This document shows, one piece after another, positions 12,595 to 19,685 of a stretch of DNA of 47,552 nucleotides. Every line of letters begins with the position of its first letter. Position 1 is the first letter of the stretch. The translations under genes were made by a program, and so were the position numbers. Origin of the DNA: a virus; IMG/VR virus record IMGVR_UViG_3300032241_002511, positions 1-47,552 of that record. One strand, written 5' to 3'. The notes beneath the pieces are model-generated. The model saw nothing but the letters and a program-made list of their open reading frames with translations, ran no database searches and had not been told where the DNA came from.

Positions 12595-13339
12595 CCTTGC
12601 GTGGAAAGATGAAGATTCTATTAAAGTTTTTAAGTTACTAAAACAAAAACAAATTAATAAAATCGAATGCGTTTTCACAAGAATCAAAGATTGGTCAGAA
12701 TTGACTGATGAGGATATCATTGGATATAAAAATATTCTTGAGAATAATAACATAACACCGTATTCAGCTCAATCTATATTTTACGGAATTAATTGCGAAC
12801 TATCTGAAATTGATTTAATCGTAAACCACTTTAAAAAACTAATACAATACTCAAAAATTTTAGGATTAAAAGTATTAGTTTTCGGATCACCCTCTCTAAG
12901 AAAAAAATGCTCACTCTGGCAAGAATCATTAGTTGAGATATTCAAAACAGTTGATGGTCTATTAGAAGAAACAGGAATAACTGTTGTGATTGAACCGAAC
13001 GCCAAAATCTATGGTGGAGAATTTTGGCATAGAGTTTCTGAGATCGTAGAATTCATTGAAGAAAATCAATTACAAAATATTCGAACGATGATTGATACAC
13101 ATAATATAATTTTAGAACATTCTGATCCTAGAATAGAATTAATAAACAATAAAAATTACATAGAGCACGTTCATATATCTGAAGAAAAAATGAAGAATAT
13201 AGAACTGAACGAAACTCATTTAAAATTCGCGGAACAACTCAGAACCATAGGATATGATAAAACAATTACATACGAAGTGTTAAACAATGATGGAGTATTA
13301 GAGAGTCTTAACTTATTTTGTAATATTTACAAAGATTAA
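12575..13339 (+). CDS. Xylose-isomerase-like TIM-barrel protein
   Basis: The 254-residue protein has the pattern of AP-endonuclease-2/sugar phosphate isomerase barrels. An N-terminal strand DLALSNLAW comes first, IECVFTRIKDW follows, and KVLVFGSPSLRKKC, VVIEPNAKIYGGEF (metal-binding Glu), IRTMIDTHNI (Asp, His) and YIEHVHISEE (His) lie at later strand ends. These are the expected metal ligands. The family isomerises or epimerises sugars such as inosose or xylulose types. It is the last gene of the cassette and is followed by a terminator. Confidence 0.72.
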   Translation: MDLALSNLAWKDEDSIKVFKLLKQKQINKIECVFTRIKDWSELTDEDIIGYKNILENNNITPYSAQSIFYGINCELSEIDLIVNHFKKLIQYSKILGLKVLVFGSPSLRKKCSLWQESLVEIFKTVDGLLEETGITVVIEPNAKIYGGEFWHRVSEIVEFIEENQLQNIRTMIDTHNIILEHSDPRIELINNKNYIEHVHISEEKMKNIELNETHLKFAEQLRTIGYDKTITYEVLNNDGVLESLNLFCNIYKD

Positions 13340-13340
13340 T

Positions 13341-13369
13341 TTTACTATTAAGAATTGTTACAGTATAAT
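13341..13369 (+). promoter_or_regulatory. Sigma70-type promoter, overlapping a late-like box
   Basis: TTTACT (13341-13346), a 17-nt spacer and TATAAT (13364-13369). AATAAATA (13367-13374) overlaps the -10 box, so an early and a late promoter could be superimposed. A terminator-like hairpin starts at about +8. Confidence 0.7.
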
Positions 13370-13383
13370 AAATACTTTAATTG

Positions 13384-13419
13384 GGCGATAAAACTGATAA
13401 AGAGTTATCGCCTTTTTTT
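13384..13419 (+). terminator. Intrinsic terminator / leader hairpin
   Basis: GGCGATAA (13384-13391) pairs perfectly with TTATCGCC (13405-13412) and is followed by seven Ts. It ends the glycan-cassette transcript. It also lies within the first 45 nt of any transcript from the promoter at 13341, so it could attenuate it. Confidence 0.85.
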
Positions 13420-13447
13420 ATCGCTAACAAACATGGGAGTAACTAAC

Positions 13448-14074
13448 ATGAATGCGATATTTAATTTAACTGACGAAAAACAATCTTTGTTTTATAAGTT
13501 TGGGGGATTATTTGGATTATTTTTTCTGCTTGTTTACATTCCTGCATCTAACTATGTTAGATTGAACAATGAACTAAAGAGGCAGCAAAACTTACACCAA
13601 GAATATGTAAATCAGACAAGCACCACCATTGGTACGCTTTCAAATCAATTGCAAGAAATAAGTTCAAAGTATCAAAAGACTGAGTTCTTTAAAAGTGAAG
13701 TCAATTGCCTAGCAGATAACATCTATCATGAGATTGGTGTTGAGTCTGAAGAAGGAATGCGAGCTGTGGCTCAGGTGACGCTCAACAGAAAGCGCGAAGG
13801 ATTTGCTAACACGATCTGCGGAGTCGTACACCAGAAAAACGGCAATGTGTGTCAATTCTCTTGGTTCTGCACTGACTATTCCAAACCGAATATGTACGCT
13901 TATAGAAAAGCATACAATGTTGCTAAGAATAGTTTGATCAATGGGATTGCTTTAAGTGAACTATCTAATGCGCTTTATTATCATGCTGATTACATAAGAC
14001 CATCTTGGTATAAAGAAAAGCTTGAGATAGCTCATATCGGTCCTCATATTTTTTATGCTGAAAAGGGTAACTAA
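13448..14074 (+). CDS. SleB-type cell-wall hydrolase (endolysin) with N-terminal membrane anchor
   Basis: The start is ATG 13448 after GGGAGT; an upstream in-frame start (13355) would lie in the terminator. The 208-residue protein has a single hydrophobic segment at about 15-34 (GLFGLFFLLVYIPAS), a short coiled coil (38-75) and a SleB hydrolase_2 domain (85-205). The likely catalytic E95 (YHEIGVESEEG) is followed by AVAQVTLNRK and CQFSW. The domain cleaves peptidoglycan glycan strands. The signal-anchor form suggests export by the host machinery and pinholin or membrane-triggered release, as in SAR-like endolysins. No holin was recognised nearby. Confidence 0.85.
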   Translation: MNAIFNLTDEKQSLFYKFGGLFGLFFLLVYIPASNYVRLNNELKRQQNLHQEYVNQTSTTIGTLSNQLQEISSKYQKTEFFKSEVNCLADNIYHEIGVESEEGMRAVAQVTLNRKREGFANTICGVVHQKNGNVCQFSWFCTDYSKPNMYAYRKAYNVAKNSLINGIALSELSNALYYHADYIRPSWYKEKLEIAHIGPHIFYAEKGN

Positions 14075-14295
14075 TGGCAACAAAGGAAGAGAAGAATAAT
14101 TTCTCAATTCAAATTGAGAGTTTAGTGATTGAGAAGGAAATAACATATATTGAGGCGATCACACAATACTGCGAGGAAACTGGTCTAGAGGTTGAGCTTG
14201 CTGCGACTTTGGTCAATGATGTTTTAAAATCAAAAATAAAATCGGAAGCTCAACAGCTTAGATATTTACCAAGGAGTTCTAAATTACCGTTATGA
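14074..14295 (+). CDS. 33: Late-transcription coactivator (T4 gp33-like)
   Basis: The 73-residue protein fits the gp33 family of T4-like phages: FSIQIESLVIEKEITYIEAI, YCEETGLEVELAATLV and a C-terminal SEAQQLRYLP. gp33 joins the gp45 clamp to RNA polymerase and gp55 to activate late promoters. It lies directly upstream of gp59 as in T4 (33-59-32), which supports the call. Its ATG overlaps the endolysin stop by 1 nt. The presence of gp33 fits the TAAATA-type boxes in the window. Confidence 0.8.
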   Translation: MATKEEKNNFSIQIESLVIEKEITYIEAITQYCEETGLEVELAATLVNDVLKSKIKSEAQQLRYLPRSSKLPL

Positions 14296-14897
14296 ACGGA
14301 TATGATGCATTTCAAACTTATCAAGCCGTGAGGCTTCATTTTATGAACGATAAGTTTGATTATTTTGCTTATAACGGTAAATCTAAAACTTCTCCTGAAG
14401 CCTTCAATTTAAGAAAAGACAAGTATACTTTTCATAAAATTGCAAGGATGTTCGATGAAGCAGAGCTTCCTTACTTCTTTGCTATTAATTTTTTAAAGAG
14501 AGACAGTAAAGCATGGATTGCTGGGATGCTTCAAGAAGAAGCATTTGAAGTTTTTAAAAATTGGAAAAAATGGCAAGAGGATAGAGTCGGCAATTTGAAA
14601 AACAATTTGGTCGGTTTATCAAATGCGGGTAAATTTGAAAATCTCATTATTTCTAAAGATGGTCAGTTTCCTGAGCTCTTAAATATGGTACTTAGAAATG
14701 ATCTGAATTATGATGTTCTAGTTATTTTAGATCACTATATCCATTTTATGGATTCTTGGGATAAAAAGATAGAAGATGATTTTATTTGGAAAGAATTTCA
14801 CAAAAAGTTTAAAAAATATAAGCCATTTTTTCTATCGTATGCGCCATTAAGTGATATGTTCTATAAAAAGATGATAAGCGAAGGATTGAGAAGATAA
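14292..14897 (+). CDS. 59: DNA helicase loader (T4 gp59-like)
   Basis: The 201-residue protein has gp59 features: QAVRLHFMNDKFDYFAYNGKSK, then SPEAFNLRKDKYTFHKIARMF in the N-terminal HMG-like half. These match T4 gp59 blocks HMNGKYD.IKYN and RRDKYFFQKL. Length (T4: 217) agrees. gp59 loads the gp41 helicase onto gp32-coated forked DNA and coordinates recombination-dependent replication. It overlaps gp33 by 4 nt and the following gene by 1 nt. gp32, its partner, lies one gene downstream. Confidence 0.87.
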   Translation: MNGYDAFQTYQAVRLHFMNDKFDYFAYNGKSKTSPEAFNLRKDKYTFHKIARMFDEAELPYFFAINFLKRDSKAWIAGMLQEEAFEVFKNWKKWQEDRVGNLKNNLVGLSNAGKFENLIISKDGQFPELLNMVLRNDLNYDVLVILDHYIHFMDSWDKKIEDDFIWKEFHKKFKKYKPFFLSYAPLSDMFYKKMISEGLRR

Positions 14898-15562
14898 TGC
14901 AAGTCAAAATATATCAATCATATTATAACTTTGATAATGTTCCTTTTTTGGATCCTGATTTCATTCCACTCAACAACTTTAAGAATTCTGCACCAGAGTT
15001 AAGAGAATATCCTCTATTCAAACAACTCTATGAGGAAAATAAAGAATTTGGTGGACATTGGGGATTATCTTCTTGGAGATGGCATCAAAAAACTGGATTG
15101 ACAGGATCCAAGTTTATCAATTGGATTAAGTCCAATCCTGGATTTGACGTTCATCATTTCAGCCATCAAGCCGCCACTCCAATCAAGTTTAATAATCTTT
15201 TCGTACAGGGTGATGAGTTTCATCCTGGAATGATTGATTATACAAACCTTCTTTTGAAAAAACTAGGTCATAAGTTTAAGATAGAAAAAACAAGATTCCC
15301 TCCGAATCTTTTTATGGCTTCTCATTATCACATTGGTAATAATCGATTCTGGAAAGATTGGATTGATTTCTTAGAAAATAGTTTGGAAATTTCTAGAAAT
15401 GATAAGAAGCTTAATGATTATCTATATGTAAAGACTTGTGAACATCGAGGTCAGAATTTAATAAATTTTTGTTTTGTTGTTGAGAGATTGGTCAGTTTAT
15501 TCTTATATTTAAATCAAGATAAATTCAAAGTATTAGAATATCATAATTATGTTTATAAATGA
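14897..15562 (+). CDS. Uncharacterised protein inserted between gp59 and gp32
   Basis: The 221-residue protein starts QVKIYQSYYNFDNVPFLDPDF and contains WGLSSWRWHQKTGLTGSKF, IKSNPGFDVHHF, FVQGDEFHPGMIDYTN and a C-terminal FCFVVERLVSLFLYLNQ. The combination of a Trp-rich block, an NPG(F/Y)DV block and a conserved ending is familiar from proteins near glycan genes in bacteria and marine viruses. I know no demonstrated function. It is translationally coupled to gp59 (1-nt overlap) and breaks the T4 order 59-32. Confidence 0.55.
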   Translation: MQVKIYQSYYNFDNVPFLDPDFIPLNNFKNSAPELREYPLFKQLYEENKEFGGHWGLSSWRWHQKTGLTGSKFINWIKSNPGFDVHHFSHQAATPIKFNNLFVQGDEFHPGMIDYTNLLLKKLGHKFKIEKTRFPPNLFMASHYHIGNNRFWKDWIDFLENSLEISRNDKKLNDYLYVKTCEHRGQNLINFCFVVERLVSLFLYLNQDKFKVLEYHNYVYK

Positions 15563-15563
15563 T

Positions 15564-15592
15564 TTGCTTTTACAGATTGATTGGAGTATAAT
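15564..15592 (+). promoter_or_regulatory. Sigma70-type promoter for gp32
   Basis: TTGCTT (15564-15569), a 17-nt spacer and TATAAT (15587-15592). A second TATAAT lies at 15604-15609. The gp32 leader is about 65 nt and ends with GGAG before the ATG at 15663. Confidence 0.65.
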
Positions 15593-15662
15593 ATATAACT
15601 GTATATAATGAATAAAGTGGATAAGTTGAATACAATTAATACTACGCACACGGAGAATATAA

Positions 15663-16532
15663 ATGAATATTAGCGCACTAAAAAAGAAGTCCTCTATGGA
15701 CAAGTTGACAAAGGCTATCGAAGGTCTTTCTGGTGGAGCCTCAAAGAATGGAGCTGATAACCGCTTTTGGACAGCAGAAGTTGACAAGGCAGGAAATGGT
15801 TTCGCCGTCATTCGCTTTCTCGATTCGCCTCAGGTAGATGGCGAAGATGGAATGCCATGGGTTCAGATTTTCAATCATGGATTCCAAGGTCCAGGCGGTT
15901 GGCTCATTGATAACTGCTTGACTTCTATCAATCAGAAGTGTCCAGTCTGCGAATATAATACATCACTTTGGAACAGCGGTATCGAAGCGAACAAGGATAT
16001 CGTTCGCAAGCAAAAGCGAAAGTTGAATTATATCGCAAACATTCTAGTTGTTAAGGATGCAGCTCATCCTGAGAACGAAGGTAAGGTTTTCCTCTTCAAG
16101 TTTGGTAAGAAGATCTTCGATAAGATTAAGGAAAAGATCGAACCTCAGTTCGAAGATGAGAAGGCAGTTAATCCTTTCAATTTCTGGGAAGGAGCAAATT
16201 TCAAGCTCAAGATTCGTAATGTCGAAGGCTATCGTAATTATGATAAGTCTGAGTTTGATGCAGTAAGTGCGGTTGCTGATGGCGACGATGAAGAGATCGA
16301 GAAGATCTGGAAGAGCGAACATTCCCTCAAGGAATTCCTCAAGCCATCAGAGTTCAAGTCCTATGAGGAGTTGAAGGCTAAGTTGGATCGCACTCTCGGT
16401 GCTGCTGATTTCAAGGCACGTACTAAGAGCGTTGCTGAGGCAGGCGATGAGTTGGATGAGGTTGTTATGGATCCGACAGGAGCCTCTGATGATGATACGC
16501 TTTCTTATTTCAATAAGTTAGCCGCTGAGTAA
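15663..16532 (+). CDS. 32: Single-stranded DNA-binding protein (T4 gp32-like)
   Basis: The 289-residue protein matches gp32. An N-terminal basic segment (LKKKSSMDKLTKAI) for cooperative binding is followed by the OB-fold core with a zinc site H72, C85, C93, C96 that mirrors T4 H64/C77/C87/C90. NHGFQGPGGWLIDN is the most conserved block. The C-terminus is acidic (DELDEVV...DDDTLSYF), the usual site for partner proteins. Lys codons are mostly AAG, unlike most neighbours. Codons 62-75 are repeated as DNA in the tape-measure gene. Confidence 0.93.
   Translation: MNISALKKKSSMDKLTKAIEGLSGGASKNGADNRFWTAEVDKAGNGFAVIRFLDSPQVDGEDGMPWVQIFNHGFQGPGGWLIDNCLTSINQKCPVCEYNTSLWNSGIEANKDIVRKQKRKLNYIANILVVKDAAHPENEGKVFLFKFGKKIFDKIKEKIEPQFEDEKAVNPFNFWEGANFKLKIRNVEGYRNYDKSEFDAVSAVADGDDEEIEKIWKSEHSLKEFLKPSEFKSYEELKAKLDRTLGAADFKARTKSVAEAGDELDEVVMDPTGASDDDTLSYFNKLAAE
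15847..15887 (+). repeat. Copy 1 of 41-bp near-identical duplication (in gp32 gene)
   Basis: Positions 15847-15878 are identical to 16847-16878 (32 bp), extending to 39/41 identical bases through 15887. Here it encodes gp32 residues about 62-75, including zinc ligand H72. Confidence 0.95.
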
Positions 16533-16608
16533 AAACGACCGAAATATGTACGCGAGTGGATGAGTCCCATCTCACCAATTAACATTGGAGCGGTTCAAGC
16601 GTCGTTTT
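16532..16608 (+). other. Structured 3' element after gp32
   Basis: AAAACGAC (16532-16539, starting in the stop codon) pairs with GTCGTTTT (16601-16608). Inside lie TGAG/CTCA (16561-16574) and CCAAT/ATTGG with tetraloop TAAC (16575-16588). A multi-helix junction just ahead of the terminator is suggested. No known RNA family was recognised. Confidence 0.5.
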
Positions 16609-16610
16609 GA

Positions 16611-16634
16611 GGGGAGCTTTGGCTCCCCTTTTTT
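16611..16634 (+). terminator. Intrinsic terminator after gp32
   Basis: GGGGAGC (16611-16617) pairs with GCTCCCC (16622-16628) and is followed by six Ts. It separates gp32 from the convergent tape-measure gene. The T-tract serves the plus strand; the minus side has only a short T run. Confidence 0.9.
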
Positions 16635-19476
16635 ATACATTCAAGTTAGCCATCTGAGCTAATGGATGATCTTGAATTCCTGCAAAGTTCATTAACACTG
16701 ACATATCCGCATTTTTAGCAGTTACTGATATTTGTGGTGCTGATGATTGTGGTGCGGTTTGATTGTTTTGATTGTTTACAACTACTGTCGGTGAAGCTTG
16801 TACTTGTGGCTCAGCTTTTTGTTCTTCATTATGTCTTTTATTTTCCATGGAATGCCATGGGTTCAGATTTTCAATCATAGATCCCAAACTTTTAACAGTT
16901 TCAGCATCACTTTCTGCTTTAGTTTTTGCTGGAATTAAATCTCTTGCTTTCTTTTCAGCTTCAATTCTAGTTTTTCTGGCTTCTTCTTGAGATCCACCTT
17001 TTCTGAGGGTATCGAATTCAGCCTGATCTCCAGCCTTTTTGATTTTATATTCTTGTCTAACTAATTCTTCTTCTGATCCACTATCCGCAGGTATTTTTTT
17101 CGTTGCACCCTCTATTGTTGGAGGATTTAGATCTCCAGCTTGTGCTCTTAATGCAGCTCCCCCTTCTATATCTAAATTTCTAAACGCTGCCCAAGTTGCA
17201 GATAATGCTTTTTTGTTTCCTTTAACTTGATCATATAAATTTTTAGCTAATTTGTCTTGAGTTTTTTCATCAAACATTACACTTTTATAATTTTCACCGA
17301 ATTCCTTTTTAGCCTGTTCTTCTAAAGTTCCATAATTAAATTGATAAGCTCCTATAGCTCCAGTTCCAAAATTTGGATTGACTCCAGCAACCTTTCCTCT
17401 GGTATTTGGGATTAATACATCGCGTTGAAACTTTAAAATTTCTCCGATTGTCATTTTTGTCGGTAGTTTGTCTGGCTTTCCATATTTACCGTAGGCATAA
17501 ACAGTATCATATGGATTTTTTTGACTTGCCGTACCTTCATTCTTCATTATATTTTGTTTTACATCTTCAAATTCAATATTAGAATAATTTCCTAATGGTG
17601 ATGCAGCTCCTGTTGTTGATGGCTTTTCTGGTATGGTTTGAGTTGCCTCAGCTTCATCACTTGATAATCTTTCACTGGAATCTTCTTTTCCGACAATGTC
17701 ATGCGCGATTGATCTTGTTGCAAAATCACCAGCCATATAACCACCAACTCCACCAACAACTCCACCAACAGCTCCACCAATTGCTGTTCCTACTCCTGGA
17801 AACACAGCAGTCCCAAGTGCTGCACCTAGTGTTCCGAGAGCTACTGCTCCCGCCTCTGCTCCTGCTACCCCTCCAGCAACTCCTGCTCCAGACTCAATTA
17901 GATTTTTTTTGCTTAGTTCTTTAGTTCCTCCGAGTTGAGGAATATAATCTATTGCCTCAACTAAGGCACTAAAAACTGCGGTTTTGGCTCCCGATTTTAA
18001 TACCCCCTTCAATACACTGCTAGATCCTTGTGCAGCAGCTCTTCTTGCCGCTATATTTTTAAAAGATTTAATTTTCGCTAGCTGTTCTGGATCTCTTGCA
18101 AATTTCAATGCTTCTTTTTCTTCTAGAATTGCTCCAGAATATACATCTTTAAATTTACCGTCTTCGAGTCTAACTATACCTGCTCTCTTAAGATCGCTCA
18201 ATTCTTTCTTAGTTGCTGCACCAAATAATCCTTCTTTTTTTAGAATTTCTGCCATTTCTTCATAACTTACTGGCTTTTTATTCTTATAATCGAACCATCC
18301 ACCTTTTCCTCTTTTTTCTATTCCACTTTCTTTCAGTGTGGAGACTTGTTCTTCAGAAAGTGTATATTTTGACTTTCCGCTGCCGATAGTGGCGCCGCGC
18401 CCGATACCTGAAGCCTCTTCTGCTGCGCGCACAGCACCAGCCGCAGCTTCTTCACCAAATCCAAGAGCTTTTCTGCCCAAGTTTGCTGCATCTGCAACTG
18501 CACCTAAACCACCCCATCGAATAGCTTGACCAATAATACCACCCTTACCAAGAAAACGTTTAATTACAGCGAGATCAATTATTACATCTTTTATCTTATT
18601 AAGAATACCGCCATTCTGATCTTTCAACATCTTTATGATTTCATCTAGTTTTTTGTCAATCTTTTTTTCAAATTCTTCTAACTCATATTGCCTTTCGTCT
18701 TGTAGGGCTTGAATTTGTTCTGCGTCTGGTTTATCTGACCCACCTTCAGTTTCTAATTTTACATCTATATCTTTCTTTATTTCTTGAATTTCATTCTTTA
18801 GGGATTTTATTTGTTCTTGGATATCCCCTCCAGAAATTCTCTCACTCATCATAAATGAAGGATTTATATTTTCTGATTGTTTAAATCCTTCTTGAGCTGC
18901 TTTATTGAGAACCCTACTGTATGGGGAAGTTGCACCACCTTCTTTTGAGGCATATCTTGCCCCAGCTCCCAATTCTTTAACTTGCATATTTTTTGGAGCA
19001 AGAGGATCATATCCATATGTTTTATCGCCCATGGAATAAGTTTTAACAGAAATTCTATCATAGATTTTTGAAATCTTTTTTGAGATCGAAGAGACATTCT
19101 CTTCAATTTTATTTGTTGTTGTTTGAATATTCTGTATATTCTTTTCATTTTTCTTTATTGATCTTTTAATTTCTTTCAGATCTAATGCGCCCATTTCATT
19201 AGTCTTTCTATTTGGAGAAACCTCTTTTTCTTCTGGTTGTTTTATTTCTTCTTCTGTTTGTTGAGGAGAAAATCTTTCTCCAAATAGAGATTTGATAATA
19301 TTGAAATTTACTTTTTTGGTTTTCTTTGAATTTGTATCGACATATTTCTTTAAGAAAACTAGAGCTTCTTCTTTTGCCTCATTGAAATTGATATTTGGGT
19401 TTTCTTTGAGAATACCCATGGCTATTTCATTCAATGAAGATCCAGTTGGCGTTTTGAATTTTGTTAGGTTTTTCAT
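16633..19476 (-). CDS. 29: Tape-measure protein with internal lysozyme-like domain
   Basis: The 947-residue protein follows the chaperone gene, the usual place of a tape measure. Coiled coils lie at about 100-140 and 215-300. A Gly/Ala-rich hydrophobic zipper (about 528-585) fits a membrane-entering tape-measure segment. A lysozyme/transglycosylase-like domain lies at about 635-775: IMKNEGTA with likely catalytic E647, YDTVYAYGKYG, and GAIGAYQFNYGTLEEQ. The last 50 residues are Gln/Asn/Pro-rich. Start ATG overlaps the frameshift ORF stop (ATGA). T4 gp29 (590 residues) has no lytic domain, so naming as gp29 is positional. Confidence 0.75.
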   Translation of the reverse strand: MKNLTKFKTPTGSSLNEIAMGILKENPNINFNEAKEEALVFLKKYVDTNSKKTKKVNFNIIKSLFGERFSPQQTEEEIKQPEEKEVSPNRKTNEMGALDLKEIKRSIKKNEKNIQNIQTTTNKIEENVSSISKKISKIYDRISVKTYSMGDKTYGYDPLAPKNMQVKELGAGARYASKEGGATSPYSRVLNKAAQEGFKQSENINPSFMMSERISGGDIQEQIKSLKNEIQEIKKDIDVKLETEGGSDKPDAEQIQALQDERQYELEEFEKKIDKKLDEIIKMLKDQNGGILNKIKDVIIDLAVIKRFLGKGGIIGQAIRWGGLGAVADAANLGRKALGFGEEAAAGAVRAAEEASGIGRGATIGSGKSKYTLSEEQVSTLKESGIEKRGKGGWFDYKNKKPVSYEEMAEILKKEGLFGAATKKELSDLKRAGIVRLEDGKFKDVYSGAILEEKEALKFARDPEQLAKIKSFKNIAARRAAAQGSSSVLKGVLKSGAKTAVFSALVEAIDYIPQLGGTKELSKKNLIESGAGVAGGVAGAEAGAVALGTLGAALGTAVFPGVGTAIGGAVGGVVGGVGGYMAGDFATRSIAHDIVGKEDSSERLSSDEAEATQTIPEKPSTTGAASPLGNYSNIEFEDVKQNIMKNEGTASQKNPYDTVYAYGKYGKPDKLPTKMTIGEILKFQRDVLIPNTRGKVAGVNPNFGTGAIGAYQFNYGTLEEQAKKEFGENYKSVMFDEKTQDKLAKNLYDQVKGNKKALSATWAAFRNLDIEGGAALRAQAGDLNPPTIEGATKKIPADSGSEEELVRQEYKIKKAGDQAEFDTLRKGGSQEEARKTRIEAEKKARDLIPAKTKAESDAETVKSLGSMIENLNPWHSMENKRHNEEQKAEPQVQASPTVVVNNQNNQTAPQSSAPQISVTAKNADMSVLMNFAGIQDHPLAQMANLNV
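16847..16887 (-). repeat. Copy 2 of 41-bp near-identical duplication (in tape-measure gene)
   Basis: It is in the same plus-strand orientation as copy 1 but lies in a minus-strand gene, encoding SMIENLNPWHSM (about residues 866-877). The offset to copy 1 is exactly 1000 bp. Confidence 0.95.
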
Positions 19477-19685
19477 TTTCTCTTTGCTTTATTTTCCAGT
19501 TCTCTTAATTTTGCAGCCTCATTTTCTTCTTTAATCTTAGCAGACAACATACCAATATAGGTATCTTTTTCCCAAGGAACCATTTCATCAAACATTCTGA
19601 AATCAATTTTGTGGTGATAGAGGAGAGCAAAATTCAAATTAAAAAACTCCTTTAACCCACCATTACCAAAGCTTAGATAAAAAAA
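19473..19685 (-). CDS. Frameshift extension of the gp26-type chaperone (-1 frame)
   Basis: On the minus strand the last codons of the upstream ORF read GAT TTT TTT ATC TAA. The run TTTTTTT (19685-19679) is a -1 slippery heptamer. After a -1 shift translation continues for 68 codons from TAT (19679-19677) to TGA (19475-19473), giving YLSFGNGGLKEFF, MFDEMVPWEKDTYIGML and a charged tail. That segment resembles the T-type domains of tail chaperones and T4 gp51-like proteins (MxPWExxxYxxxL). The alternative is independent initiation at an internal TTG after AAAGGAG. Both would express the same domain. Confidence 0.65.
   Translation of the reverse strand, partial: FFYLSFGNGGLKEFFNLNFALLYHHKIDFRMFDEMVPWEKDTYIGMLSAKIKEENEAAKLRELENKAKRK

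Noticed and set aside
15608-15673. 21-codon ORF in the gp32 leader
   Set aside because: It has no Shine-Dalgarno, overlaps the gp32 start and shows no recognisable peptide; a leader-peptide role would be speculation.
16532-16608. Hammerhead ribozyme
   Set aside because: GAAA and GATGAG strings are present, but their order and the flanking pairings do not form the required three-stem core with a NUH cleavage site.
17595-18529. Plus-strand ORFs opposite the tape-measure gene
   Set aside because: They are low-complexity shadows of the Gly/Ala- and Val-rich tape-measure codons and lack ribosome sites.
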